Source of the DNA: Segatella copri | GTDB lineage: Bacteria; Bacteroidota; Bacteroidia; Bacteroidales; Bacteroidaceae | Direction: 5' to 3' | Assembly (NCBI RefSeq): GCF_019127135.1 | Contig: NZ_JAHOEA010000004.1 | Coordinates: 1-64,000, forward strand | DNA: 64,000 nt | Part shown: positions 7,821 through 16,630 of the stretch, in pieces | How positions within the stretch are numbered: position 1 is the first letter of the stretch | Layout of the letters: each line of letters begins with the position of its first letter | Notes under the pieces: model-generated | Told to the model about the DNA's origin: nothing | Databases searched by the model: none | What the model saw: the letters and a program-made list of their open reading frames with translations, nothing else | Position numbers and translations under genes: made by a program

Positions 7821-9311
7821 TTAATCATTGGTGTGGCGCAGGAGGAAGATGCTGTGGTCGATGCACGCTGGCAATTCTTCCTTATAATGCGTTACCATGA
7901 TCATGGTTTTGTTCTGGCGGCGACAGAAGGCTTCGATGACGTCTTTTACAAGACGGCGGTTGCGGTTGTCGAGTCCGTGGAGCGGCTCATCGAGAATCAG
8001 CAGTTCCGGATCCTTGACAAAGGCACGTGCCAGGAGAACGAGGCGCTGTTCGCCGCTGGAGAGCTTCAGGAAACCACGGTCTTCAAGACCTTCCAGTCCA
8101 AATACTTTCATCCAGAAGCGGCACTTGTCCATATCTTCTTCCTTCGGCTTTACATAGAGGCCTACGGAATCCATCAGGCCGCTTGCCACGATGCGGATGG
8201 CTGGCAGGTCGCGCTGGTAAGAGCGGTGAAGCTCAGGCGATACGTAGCCGATGTGTTTCTTGATGTCCCAAATGCTTTCGCCGCTGCCTCGAGGATTGTC
8301 GAAGAGGGTAATGTCGCAGGCGTAACTCTGCGGATTGTCGGCACAGACCAGACTGAGGAGCGTACTCTTTCCGGCTCCGTTCTGTCCGCTCAAAGCCCAT
8401 CGCTCGCCGTTCATCACGGTCCAGTCGAGGTCCTTGAGGATGATTCGCTCGCCATACTGTATGCGTACCTTGTTCATCTTCACCACTTCCTGGGTGTGGT
8501 ATTCGCGGTCGCTGTAAGGCAGGTCTACGATGGCCTGTTCCAACTCCGGGCTCAGCACATGGGCAGGCACGGATTCTCTGCCGGCAAGATATTCGGCGAG
8601 GGTTACCTTAGGCAGAACCTTCATATCCTTCACTTCTACCACGTGGGTGATGAAGTCGGGAATATCATCGCTCTTGCTCAGTACGAGGATAATCTGCAGG
8701 GCTCGCTCTGAAGAGAGGGTCTTGAGCAGTTCCTTGAGCTGGTCGCGGGTTTCAGCATCGAGTCCGATAAACGGATTGTCCATGATGAGCACGCGAGGCT
8801 CTGAGAAGAGGGTAGAGGCAAGCTTGAACTTGCGGAGTTCGCCACTTGAGAGCAGGATGGTGTATTTGTCCATCAGGTGCTGCATGTGGAAGAGTTCGTA
8901 GATGTGCTGCTGCAGGGCTCTGCGCTCCGGTGTGTCTTCGCCGGCCATCTGGTAGGCTTCGTCCAGCTTGTCCTTTACGATAGGGGTGTTCTCGTCTATC
9001 TCGAGCTGGTTCCAGCGCTGCTGCAGGAAATAAGTGCGGTCGTTATCGCCTCCGTAGGTGTCGCGGAAGGTAATATACTTGATGTTGTCGCTCACCATTG
9101 TTTTCTGACTAGGTGAGAAATCGTAATCAGGGTCGTGCATCAGGAGTGGGTGGCGACCTACGATGATGTCGACGAACATTGATTTTCCTCCACCGTTCGG
9201 ACCTACGACAGCGATGTGTTCACCATCGCACGCCTCAAAGTTTACGGGTTCTGCCATACGCCATTCGGGCATACGGGTAACACCGTTTTTAATGCTAATA
9301 ATCTTTTGCAT
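7821..9311 (-). CDS. Tandem ABC ATPase, ModF-like
   Basis: 496 residues with two fused ABC nucleotide-binding domains and no membrane part, as in ModF-type ATPases. NBD1 has Walker A GPNGGGKS (37-44) and signature LSSGE (154-158), but Walker B ends MDNP, so the catalytic Glu is Asn179; the switch His is also absent (LSKSDD). NBD2 is complete: GQNGAGKS (309-316), LSSGEQ (418-423), LILDEP with Glu442, and VTH with His475. Hydrolysis is therefore predicted at one composite site only. It lies 5 nt after ruvC in a leftward operon. Its substrate or partner is unknown; it could be a soluble regulator rather than a transporter part. Confidence 0.85.
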   Translation of the reverse strand: MQKIISIKNGVTRMPEWRMAEPVNFEACDGEHIAVVGPNGGGKSMFVDIIVGRHPLLMHDPDYDFSPSQKTMVSDNIKYITFRDTYGGDNDRTYFLQQRWNQLEIDENTPIVKDKLDEAYQMAGEDTPERRALQQHIYELFHMQHLMDKYTILLSSGELRKFKLASTLFSEPRVLIMDNPFIGLDAETRDQLKELLKTLSSERALQIILVLSKSDDIPDFITHVVEVKDMKVLPKVTLAEYLAGRESVPAHVLSPELEQAIVDLPYSDREYHTQEVVKMNKVRIQYGERIILKDLDWTVMNGERWALSGQNGAGKSTLLSLVCADNPQSYACDITLFDNPRGSGESIWDIKKHIGYVSPELHRSYQRDLPAIRIVASGLMDSVGLYVKPKEEDMDKCRFWMKVFGLEGLEDRGFLKLSSGEQRLVLLARAFVKDPELLILDEPLHGLDNRNRRLVKDVIEAFCRRQNKTMIMVTHYKEELPACIDHSIFLLRHTND

Positions 9312-9316
9312 CTCTC

Positions 9317-9892
9317 TTATTTTTTTATTCTACTCTGATTCTTTGTTGCAAAGTCTTTCCAGCTGCTGTAGTGCTTGGCGTCGGTTTCCGGGCGGTTCAT
9401 CTGCAGGAAGTGGCAGTAGGCTGCCCCCAGCGCATCGGTAGCATCCATGAACTTCGGCATTTCGTCTTGCTGGATGTGGAGCAGTCGCTGCAGCATTCCC
9501 GCCACCTGTTCCTTCGAAGCCTGTCCCTGTCCTGTAATGGCCATCTTGATTTTGAGCGGCGCATATTCGTGGATAGGAACGCTGTGATGAATGGCGGCTG
9601 CGATGGCTACTCCCTGCGCTCTGCCCAGCTTGAGCATCGACTGCACGTTCTTGCCGAAGAAGGGGGCTTCGATGGCCATCTCATCGGGCAGATAGCTGTC
9701 GATGATGCCGGTTACGCGGTCGAAGATCTTGCCCAGCCGGAGATAGGGATCGCTCTCTTTGCGCATGTCGATGACGCCCATCACCACCAGTTCTGCCTTG
9801 TTGCCGATGATGCGGATTACGCCATAGCCCATCACGTTGGTTCCGGGGTCAATGCCGAGAATGATTTTCTCTGTATTCGATTTCTTGATCAT
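9317..9892 (-). CDS. ruvC: Holliday junction endonuclease RuvC
   Basis: Resolves Holliday junctions with RuvAB during recombination repair. 191 residues with all four acidic catalytic positions visible: Asp15 in GIDPGT, Glu75 in AIEAPFFG, and Asp150 and Asp153 in MDATDALGAAYCH. The C-terminal tail is slightly longer and more basic than in E. coli. It sits between the MBL hydrolase and the ModF-like ATPase in a leftward operon. Confidence 0.97.
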   Translation of the reverse strand: MIKKSNTEKIILGIDPGTNVMGYGVIRIIGNKAELVVMGVIDMRKESDPYLRLGKIFDRVTGIIDSYLPDEMAIEAPFFGKNVQSMLKLGRAQGVAIAAAIHHSVPIHEYAPLKIKMAITGQGQASKEQVAGMLQRLLHIQQDEMPKFMDATDALGAAYCHFLQMNRPETDAKHYSSWKDFATKNQSRIKK

Positions 9893-9931
9893 CGCTGATA
9901 AATCTCCTGACTTTTTTGAAAAATGCTTGTT

Positions 9932-10576
9932 TTAACGGTCCATATAAGGATTGTGAGCGAGCTCTTCGCCTATGCTGGTGTATTCGCCATGACCCGGGAG
10001 AACCTGGGTTTCGTCAGGCAACTGACCGAGGTGGCGCAGACTGTTGATGATGCGGAACATGCTGCCTCCAGGGAAATCGGTTCTGCCGATAGAGTTGTGG
10101 AAGAGGGTGTCGCCGGTGAAGGCTACGTGCTCTGCCTCGCAATAGAAGGTGACGGAACCGCTGCTGTGGCCCGGAGTGGCGATGACCTGGAACTCGTGGT
10201 TGCCGAACTTGATGACCTCTTCATCTTCGAAGAATCTGCCAATAGGCGGAAACTGGTAATCGAGTTGCATCTGATAGAAGGTTTCTGCCTGCTTGGCGAG
10301 TCCCTTCATCAGGTTTTCATCAGCTGCTGATACTTCCGGTTTCAGTCCGAACTCCTGGTAGATGGTGTTGTTGCCGAAGTTATGGTCAAGATGGCCATGG
10401 GTTACGAGCAGGTGAACGGGCTTGAGCTGGTTCTCCTTAATATATTGTGTAATAGCATTGCGCTCTTCCGGATAGAAGGCGCCGCAATCGATGATGACGC
10501 ATTCTTTGGTCTCATCGCTCACCACGTAGCAGTTTTCCTGCAACATGTTTACTTGAAATCTTTCTATATGTAACAT
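9932..10576 (-). CDS. MBL-fold metallo-hydrolase (glyoxalase II-like)
   Basis: 214 residues. The metallo-beta-lactamase signature THGHLDH at 59-65 supplies two zinc sites, followed by ATPGHSSGS and FTGDTLF. This group includes glyoxalase II-like thioesterases and persulfide-related hydrolases; the short length without a C-terminal helical domain fits the YcbL-like subgroup. A repeat-derived leader fills the 104 nt between rsmG and this start. Confidence 0.85.
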   Translation of the reverse strand: MLHIERFQVNMLQENCYVVSDETKECVIIDCGAFYPEERNAITQYIKENQLKPVHLLVTHGHLDHNFGNNTIYQEFGLKPEVSAADENLMKGLAKQAETFYQMQLDYQFPPIGRFFEDEEVIKFGNHEFQVIATPGHSSGSVTFYCEAEHVAFTGDTLFHNSIGRTDFPGGSMFRIINSLRHLGQLPDETQVLPGHGEYTSIGEELAHNPYMDR

Positions 10577-10680
10577 TTCTTACTTTGAACTTTATGATTA
10601 CTTTGAACTTTGAGCTTTGAACTTTATGATTAGCAAAGCAAATGAATTCTTCTCTCTTCACTCTTCGTTCTTCACTTCCA
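10577..10680 (-). repeat. Interspersed leader repeat, copy 1
   Basis: Read on the minus strand: GTGAAGAACGAAGAGTGAAG, then TTTGCTTTGCTAATCATAAAG and several AAAGTTCAAAG words, ending at the start of the MBL gene. Copies in the same sense lie at 15643-15732 and 25479-25596. Confidence 0.75.
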
Positions 10681-11307
10681 TTATGCCGGAACGTAAACCA
10701 GTTGCTTGTCCTGACTGAACCATTCTTCATCGAAGAAAGTGCTGAGCGGAGTGATTTCTGAAATCTTGAAGTATTGCTTCAGTTCTTCTTTCAGATTGCC
10801 GCCCTTCAGACACAGAAGTCCGTTAGGCAGAGCGTTTTGCCCCTTCTGCTTAAAGTTTTTCTTGATAATCTTCATCAGGTCAGGAAGCTGCATTACCGCA
10901 CGGCTTACCACGAAGTCGTACTTGCCTTTTTCGTCCTCTCCGCGCAGGTGTTCAGCCTTGAGATTCTGCAGATTGATTGCCGTAGCCACCTCGTTGCAGA
11001 CTCTGATTTTCTTGCCCGTTCCATCTATCAGCTTGAACTTGCATTCAGGGAAGAGGATGGCGAGCGGAATGCCCGGGAAACCTCCACCGCAGCCGAAATC
11101 GAGAATCTCCGTGCCCGGACGGAAATGGATGGCTTTGGCTATTGCCAGAGAATGGAGCACGTGGTGCTCGTACAGATTATCGATGTCCTTGCGGCTGATG
11201 ACATTGATCTTGCTGTTCCTGTCGCGGTATAATGCATCGAGTGCCTCGAACTGCTTTTTCTGCTCTTCTGTGAGGTTCGGGAAGTATTTCTCTATTATTT
11301 CTATCAT
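10681..11307 (-). CDS. rsmG: 16S rRNA (guanine-527-N7)-methyltransferase RsmG
   Basis: SAM-dependent methylation of G527 in 16S rRNA. 208 residues with the Rossmann SAM-binding loop LDFGCGGGFPGIPLA at about 70-84, followed by LIDGTGKK, and VVSRAV in the catalytic half. Length is normal. It is the first gene of the leftward operon; a TACCTTTG -7 element lies on the minus strand at 11360-11367. Confidence 0.95.
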   Translation of the reverse strand: MIEIIEKYFPNLTEEQKKQFEALDALYRDRNSKINVISRKDIDNLYEHHVLHSLAIAKAIHFRPGTEILDFGCGGGFPGIPLAILFPECKFKLIDGTGKKIRVCNEVATAINLQNLKAEHLRGEDEKGKYDFVVSRAVMQLPDLMKIIKKNFKQKGQNALPNGLLCLKGGNLKEELKQYFKISEITPLSTFFDEEWFSQDKQLVYVPA

Positions 11308-11359
11308 ATCATTATATGTATTCTTCTTTGTTTTCTACTGATTTTCTGCTATTTTTCTG

Positions 11360-11367
11360 CAAAGGTA
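11360..11367 (-). promoter_or_regulatory. Promoter -7 element for rsmG operon
   Basis: TACCTTTG on the minus strand, 53 nt upstream of the rsmG start. No clear -33 TTTG was identified. Confidence 0.55.
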
Positions 11368-11442
11368 GTGTAAAAAATCGGAAAACACGCAATAAAAACA
11401 TCAAAATCTGTCAGATTATGCTCGTATATTAAGATTTTTGCG

Positions 11443-11450
11443 TAACTTTG
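11443..11450 (+). promoter_or_regulatory. Promoter -7 element for HAD gene
   Basis: TAACTTTG, 54 nt before the start at 11504, back-to-back with the rsmG promoter. Confidence 0.55.
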
Positions 11451-11503
11451 CACCCGTTTTCAATATAATTTAAGCAAAAATTGATAAAAACAGACAAGGA
11501 AAT

Positions 11504-12187
11504 ATGATAAAAGCAGCACTCTTCGATCTGGATGGCGTGGTATTCGACACAGAATCACAGTACTCCATCTTCTGGGGAATGATAGGCAGGGAGTATCATC
11601 CGGAAATGCCCGATTTCGAATATCGCATCAAAGGACAGACTCTGGTTCAGATTTACGACAAGTATTTCACCGATGAAGCCGTCTTCGCCCACATCGAAGG
11701 TTTTACAGGCGCAAAGGAGGAACAGGCTAAGATTACAGCCCGACTGGATGAGTTTGAAAAGAACATGCAGTATGAATATATTGCGGGGTTCGAAGACTTT
11801 ATCTGCGACTTGAAGAAGCATGGCGTAAAATGCGCTGTGGTAACGAGCAGCAACGTTCAGAAGATGCTGAATGTCTATGAACGCCACCCGGAATTCAAAG
11901 ACTATTTTGACCGCGTGCTGACCAGCGAGGATTTCGCTGAGAGCAAGCCTCATCCAGACTGCTATCTGAAAGGTGCAGCCTATTTCGGTGTGGAACCGGA
12001 GGACTGTGTAGGACTGGAAGACAGCTTCAACGGACTGAAGGCGGTGAGAGCTTCAGGAGCCTTCACCCTAGGACTCGCCACAACGAACAGCAGAGAAGCC
12101 ATCCAGCCGCTATCCGACTATGTGATAGATGATTACAGAGGTTTCAGCTTTGCTGACTTGCAGCGCATCGTGGAGGATGCAAAATAG
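11504..12187 (+). CDS. HAD-family phosphatase, beta-phosphoglucomutase-like
   Basis: 227 residues of the HAD superfamily, subclass with an alpha-helical cap. Motif I is FDLDGVVFDTE (nucleophile Asp8, Asp10), motif II VVTSSN, motif III Lys in AESKPHPDCY, motif IV GLEDSFNG. The substrate is probably a sugar phosphate, by similarity to the phosphoglucomutase/2-deoxyglucose-6-phosphatase group. panB follows 36 nt later, so the two may share a transcript. Confidence 0.87.
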   Translation: MIKAALFDLDGVVFDTESQYSIFWGMIGREYHPEMPDFEYRIKGQTLVQIYDKYFTDEAVFAHIEGFTGAKEEQAKITARLDEFEKNMQYEYIAGFEDFICDLKKHGVKCAVVTSSNVQKMLNVYERHPEFKDYFDRVLTSEDFAESKPHPDCYLKGAAYFGVEPEDCVGLEDSFNGLKAVRASGAFTLGLATTNSREAIQPLSDYVIDDYRGFSFADLQRIVEDAK

Positions 12188-12223
12188 ATTCAACGCAGAA
12201 CAATAAATAAATCAAAATAAAAA

Positions 12224-13042
12224 ATGGGATATTTATCTACTGACAAGAAGAAAATTACCACCAAGACCTTCGCAGAAATGAAGAAGGCTGGCGAGAAAGT
12301 AACCATGCTGACAGCATACGACTTTACAACAGCCGGAATTATAGATGCTGCAGGAATTGACTCTATATTAATAGGTGATTCGGCCAGCAATGTGATGGCA
12401 GGAAATGCAGACACATTGCCGATTACCGTTAATCAGATGATTTATCACGCCCGCAGCGTGGCACGTGCCTGCCAGCATGCTTTCGTGGTTTGCGACATGC
12501 CTTTTGGCAGCTATCAGATCAGCAAGGAAGAGGCGCTGCGCAATGCTTGCCGCATGATGAAGGAGACGGGTGTAGATGCTCTGAAACTGGAAGGCGGCGT
12601 AGAAATCTGCGACACGGTTAAGGCGCTGGTTAATGCAGGTATTCCAGTTCATGGTCATCTCGGACTTACCCCGCAGAGCGTAAACAAGTTTGGCGGTTAT
12701 GGTATTCGTGCCAAGGAAGAAGCTGAGGCACAGAAGCTTATCAGCGATGCCATTGCGCTGGACGAAGCAGGCTGCTTTGCCATCGTGCTGGAGAAGGTTC
12801 CTGCTAAGCTCGCTGCAGAAGTAAGCAAGAAGGTAAAGGCTGTAACAATCGGAATCGGTGCAGGTAACGGCTGCGACGGACAGGTTCTGGTTTATGCTGA
12901 TGCACTCGGAATGACACAGGGCTTCAAGCCTAAGTTCCTGCGCCACTTTGCTCAGGTAGGCGAGGAAATGACCAAGGGTGTGAAGGCTTATATTGATGCG
13001 GTGAAAACCGTGGAATATCCTAGCGCTGAAGAGAGTTACTAA
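12224..13042 (+). CDS. panB: 3-methyl-2-oxobutanoate hydroxymethyltransferase
   Basis: First step of pantothenate synthesis: adds a hydroxymethyl group from methylene-tetrahydrofolate to alpha-ketoisovalerate. 272 residues, normal length. Family motifs: MLTAYDFTTA, IGDSASNV with the Mg-binding Asp, VCDMPFGSYQ, KLEGG, GHLGLTPQS, IGIGAGNGCDGQVLV. No other pan genes are nearby. Followed immediately by a repeat element. Confidence 0.97.
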   Translation: MGYLSTDKKKITTKTFAEMKKAGEKVTMLTAYDFTTAGIIDAAGIDSILIGDSASNVMAGNADTLPITVNQMIYHARSVARACQHAFVVCDMPFGSYQISKEEALRNACRMMKETGVDALKLEGGVEICDTVKALVNAGIPVHGHLGLTPQSVNKFGGYGIRAKEEAEAQKLISDAIALDEAGCFAIVLEKVPAKLAAEVSKKVKAVTIGIGAGNGCDGQVLVYADALGMTQGFKPKFLRHFAQVGEEMTKGVKAYIDAVKTVEYPSAEESY

Positions 13043-13043
13043 C

Positions 13044-13211
13044 TGAAGTTTCGCAAGTGGGGAAGTTAAGGGAAGTTAGAGAAGTTAGAGGGAAGTTAAG
13101 GGACAAATGTCCTAAGTTTAAGCTAGAAGACTATTGTCTCTTCACTTCCCGAACGACCGTAGGGAGTGATAACTTCTTTAACTCCTTTAAATTCTGAACT
13201 TGCGAAACTTG
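13044..13211. repeat. MITE-like inverted-repeat element
   Basis: Terminal inverted repeats AAGTTTCGCAAGT (13046-13058) and ACTTGCGAAACTT (13198-13210) are perfect over 13 bp. The inside holds repeated GGAAGTTA words on the left and their complement TAACTTC/TAACTCC on the right. It fills the spacer between panB and the transporter gene. Related ends flank the palindrome at 45089-45333. Confidence 0.7.
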
Positions 13212-13230
13212 AATAAAAGAGTTTAGAATA

Positions 13231-14451
13231 ATGGATACACAAAATACACCAGTACATATCAAGCTGTGGCACAAGGACTTCTGGCGATTATGCTTTGCCA
13301 ACCTCTTGCTGATGTCGAGTGTGTACATGCTCGTTTTTGCCATTCCTTATTTCCTGATTCAGGAGAAGTATCAGATGTGGCAGATAGGGTGTGTGCTTCT
13401 TGCATACGGCTTTGGACTTTTCCTGTTTGGCGGCTTCTGCTCTTATCTGGTGCAGCGCTACCGCAGGAATATGGTCTGTCAGCTTTCCATTTTAGGTGTG
13501 GTTTTTTGCCTTTCGGTTCTTTACTATCTGGATACGTTCTGGAACATCAGATTTCCTTTTGAGATTCTCCTGGCGGTCCGTTTCCTGTTGGGAGCATTTC
13601 TGGGGCTGGCTCAGATGTCGCTTGCCAGTACGCTGGTTATTGATTCCTGCGAGTCTTTCCAGCGCACCGAGGCTAATTACATTACCTCTTGGTTTGCCCG
13701 CTTTTCGATAGCTGTAGGACCCTTGGTGTCATGTTTTGTTTACAACTATTTCGGCATGGACTATGTTTTCCCTACGGCTTCGTTGCTGGCTTTGGGAGCC
13801 TTCGTGCTGGTTTCTCGCGCCAAGTTTCCTTTTAAGGCACCTGCCGAAGGAATTAAGACTTTTAGCCTCGACCGCTTCTATCTGCCACAGGGAACTCCGC
13901 TGTTTGTCAACATCATCCTGATTACTTTTTCTGCGGGATTATACTTTTCTGTGCCTCATCCTACTGGCATTTTTCTGATGATTTTCGGAGGATTGGCCTT
14001 GGCGTTTCTGGCAGAAAAGTTTGTCTTTGCAGATGCAGATCTGAAGAGTCAGATAATCGTAGGTCTGATATTGTTGGCTTCTGCTGAACTGATTTCGTTC
14101 GGAACTCAGGAGTTTGCTGTAGAAATCGTGGTTCCAACCTTGCTGGGTTTCAGCTTGGGAATCATCGGAAGCCGTTTTCTGCTCTTCTATATCAAGCTTG
14201 CCAAACATTGCCAGCGCGGCACGAGCGTGAATTCGTTCTTCCTGGCTTGGGAATTGGGATTGAGCTTGGGAATCGGTCTCGGATTCATGTTCCATAATCT
14301 TCCGGCGAGAGCGCATTTTGACGTAGATCATCCTGTATATAATATGGTTGAATCAGGGATGTTGCACTATGCACTTCTTTTTACAATCGTATCGTTGCTG
14401 GTGTACAATTTCTTGGTTCATCCTTGGTACATGAAGCATAAAAACAGATAA
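13231..14451 (+). CDS. MFS-type membrane transporter
   Basis: 406 residues with about 12 hydrophobic segments, consistent with a major facilitator superfamily permease. The N-terminus HKDFWRLCFANLLLMSSVYM is typical of Bacteroidetes MFS exporters. No motif fixes the substrate. A perfect 17-bp terminator follows. Confidence 0.8.
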   Translation: MDTQNTPVHIKLWHKDFWRLCFANLLLMSSVYMLVFAIPYFLIQEKYQMWQIGCVLLAYGFGLFLFGGFCSYLVQRYRRNMVCQLSILGVVFCLSVLYYLDTFWNIRFPFEILLAVRFLLGAFLGLAQMSLASTLVIDSCESFQRTEANYITSWFARFSIAVGPLVSCFVYNYFGMDYVFPTASLLALGAFVLVSRAKFPFKAPAEGIKTFSLDRFYLPQGTPLFVNIILITFSAGLYFSVPHPTGIFLMIFGGLALAFLAEKFVFADADLKSQIIVGLILLASAELISFGTQEFAVEIVVPTLLGFSLGIIGSRFLLFYIKLAKHCQRGTSVNSFFLAWELGLSLGIGLGFMFHNLPARAHFDVDHPVYNMVESGMLHYALLFTIVSLLVYNFLVHPWYMKHKNR

Positions 14452-14470
14452 AATATTTGAAATCTCGTTT

Positions 14471-14527
14471 GTTTCATAAAAGCTATTCTTTAAAAGAATC
14501 TAAAAATAGCTTTTATGAAACATTTTT
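14471..14527 (+). terminator. Intrinsic terminator after MFS gene
   Basis: GTTTCATAAAAGCTATT (14471-14487) pairs perfectly with 14505-14521; the right arm is followed by ATTTTTAAT. The loop holds a smaller TTCTTTAAAAGAA palindrome. Confidence 0.8.
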
Positions 14528-14572
14528 AATATTATTTAGATAGGTTTTTTCGCTTTTGTGGCTTAATTTGAG

Positions 14573-14580
14573 TACTTTTG
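14573..14580 (+). promoter_or_regulatory. Promoter -7 element of Bat operon
   Basis: TACTTTTG, 59 nt before the moxR start; no strong -33 match. Confidence 0.55.
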
Positions 14581-14639
14581 CGTTTGGTTTTGGAAATATA
14601 TTGTTTGAATTAAGAAATTAAACGTAAAAATATAGAATT

Positions 14640-15635
14640 ATGGCAGAAGCTATTGATATCCGCGAATTGAATATCCGGATAGAACAACAAAGTCAGTTTG
14701 TTACCAATTTGGTAATGGGCATGAATAAGGTAATCGTAGGTCAGAAACACCTCGTAGATTGCCTTCTTATCGGTCTTCTCTCCGATGGTCATATCCTGCT
14801 TGAGGGTGTGCCTGGTCTGGCGAAGACACTTGCAATCAAGACATTGTCACAGCTTATCAGCTCCGACTATAGCCGCATTCAGTTTACTCCAGATTTGTTG
14901 CCTGCCGATGTGGTGGGTACTCAGATTTATTCACAGAAAGATGAGGCTTTCCATGTAAAGCGCGGTCCTGTCTTCGCCAATTTCGTCTTGGCAGATGAGA
15001 TTAACCGTGCCCCAGCCAAGGTGCAGAGTGCGCTGCTCGAAGCCATGCAGGAACACCAGGTTACCATTGGCGACGAAACCTTCAAACTGCCTAGTCCGTT
15101 CCTGGTAATGGCTACACAGAACCCTATCGAGCAGGAAGGAACCTATCAGTTGCCTGAAGCACAGGTAGACCGTTTCCTGTTGAAGGTAATCATCGATTAT
15201 CCTACACTGGAAGAGGAGAAGCTCATCATCCGTGAGAATATTCAGGGCGGACTTCCTGAGGTTACACCTGTAACATCAGCTGAGGAGATTCTGAAGGCTC
15301 GCAAGATAGTAAACGAGGTTTATCTTGACGAGAAGATTGAGCAGTATATTGCCGATATTGTCTTTGCTTCGCGTTATCCAGACCGCTATGGACTGGGCGA
15401 ACTGAAAGACATGATTACCTTCGGTGGCAGTCCTCGTGCCAGCATCTCTCTTGCCAAGGCAGCCAGAGCCTATGCGTTTATCAAGCATCGCGGCTATGTG
15501 ATTCCTGAGGATGTAAGAGCTGTAGCCCATGACGTAATGCGCCACCGTATCGGCCTTTCTTACGAGGCTGAGGCAAGCAATGTGACAAGCGAGGAAATCG
15601 TAAGCCGCATCATTAATAAGGTGGAAGTGCCTTGA
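14640..15635 (+). CDS. MoxR-family AAA+ ATPase
   Basis: 331 residues. Walker A is GVPGLAKT (56-63), Walker B is LADEINRA followed by PAKVQSALLEAMQE, the MoxR signature, and sensor 1 is MATQNP. MoxR ATPases act as chaperones that assemble or activate VWA-domain proteins, which here lie directly downstream. First gene of the Bacteroides aerotolerance (Bat) operon. Confidence 0.95.
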   Translation: MAEAIDIRELNIRIEQQSQFVTNLVMGMNKVIVGQKHLVDCLLIGLLSDGHILLEGVPGLAKTLAIKTLSQLISSDYSRIQFTPDLLPADVVGTQIYSQKDEAFHVKRGPVFANFVLADEINRAPAKVQSALLEAMQEHQVTIGDETFKLPSPFLVMATQNPIEQEGTYQLPEAQVDRFLLKVIIDYPTLEEEKLIIRENIQGGLPEVTPVTSAEEILKARKIVNEVYLDEKIEQYIADIVFASRYPDRYGLGELKDMITFGGSPRASISLAKAARAYAFIKHRGYVIPEDVRAVAHDVMRHRIGLSYEAEASNVTSEEIVSRIINKVEVP

Positions 15636-15642
15636 TGATGTA

Positions 15643-15732
15643 AGTGAAGAGTGAAGAACGAAGAGTGAAAAATTCGCTTGCTTCACTAATCATAAAGTTC
15701 AATGTTCAAAATTCAAAGTTCAAAGTAATAAG
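15643..15732 (+). repeat. Interspersed leader repeat, copy 2
   Basis: GTGAAGAGTGAAGAACGAAG followed by a ...TAATCATAAAGTTCAATG segment and AAAGTTCAAAG words, ending at the TTG start of the next gene. Same order and sense as copies at 10577-10680 and 25479-25596. Confidence 0.75.
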
Positions 15733-16602
15733 TTGGATACACAAGATATCTTAAAAAAGGTTCGGAAGATAGAAATCAAGACTCGCGGACTGAGTCAGAA
15801 CATCTTCGCAGGTCAGTATCATTCTGCCTTCAAGGGTAGGGGAATGGCCTTTGCCGAGGTGCGCGAATATCAGTATGGCGATGATGTGAGAGACATCGAC
15901 TGGAACGTGACCGCCCGCTTTCATAAGCCTTATGTCAAGGTGTTTGAAGAGGAAAGGGAACTTACGGTGATGTTGCTCGTAGACGTCAGCGGGTCGCTCG
16001 ATTTCGGTACGATGAAGCAGATGAAGCGCGATCTGGCTACTGAGATTGCTGCCACACTCGCCTTCAGTGCCATTCAGAACAATGACAAGATAGGTGTCAT
16101 CTTCTTCTCTGATCGTATAGAGAAGTACATTCCGCCTAAGAAAGGAAGAAAGCATATTCTCTATATTATCAGAGAAATGCTCAACTTCCAGCCGCAAAGC
16201 CAGCGTACCGACATCGGTTGCGCCCTGGAATATTTCACCCGCGTGATGAAACGCCACTGCACAGCTTTCGTAATCAGCGACTTCTACGATCATAAGGATT
16301 TCCAGCATCAGCTGCAGATTGCCAACCAGAAACATGATGTAGTAGCCATCCAGGTTTACGACCCGCGTGCCAAAGTGCTGCCTGACGTAGGACTGCTCAA
16401 GGTGATGGACGCAGAAACCGGACACGAAATGTATATTGATACGAGTTCGAAGAAACTGCGAATGGCCCATACACAGCAATGGCTGATGCAGCAGGAAAAT
16501 CTGAAAACCGACTTTGCCAAAAGCAAGGTCGACTGGACTTCGATTGCCACTAACGAGGACTTCTCGAAGGCGCTCCTGATGCTTTTCAAGCAGAGGGGCT
16601 GA
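15733..16602 (+). CDS. DUF58 VWA-like protein of Bat operon, TTG start
   Basis: 289 residues with the DUF58 signature GRGMAFAEVREYQYGDD, then DIDWNVTARF, and a VWA-type MIDAS DVSGS at 84-88. Start is TTG at 15733: the next in-frame ATG falls inside the conserved domain, and MDTQDILKKVRKIEIKTRGL matches the family N-terminus. Probably a cytoplasmic partner of the MoxR ATPase. Confidence 0.92.
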   Translation: MDTQDILKKVRKIEIKTRGLSQNIFAGQYHSAFKGRGMAFAEVREYQYGDDVRDIDWNVTARFHKPYVKVFEEERELTVMLLVDVSGSLDFGTMKQMKRDLATEIAATLAFSAIQNNDKIGVIFFSDRIEKYIPPKKGRKHILYIIREMLNFQPQSQRTDIGCALEYFTRVMKRHCTAFVISDFYDHKDFQHQLQIANQKHDVVAIQVYDPRAKVLPDVGLLKVMDAETGHEMYIDTSSKKLRMAHTQQWLMQQENLKTDFAKSKVDWTSIATNEDFSKALLMLFKQRG

Positions 16603-16630
16603 TAAACCGAAAGCTCAAAGTAAAGAAACT

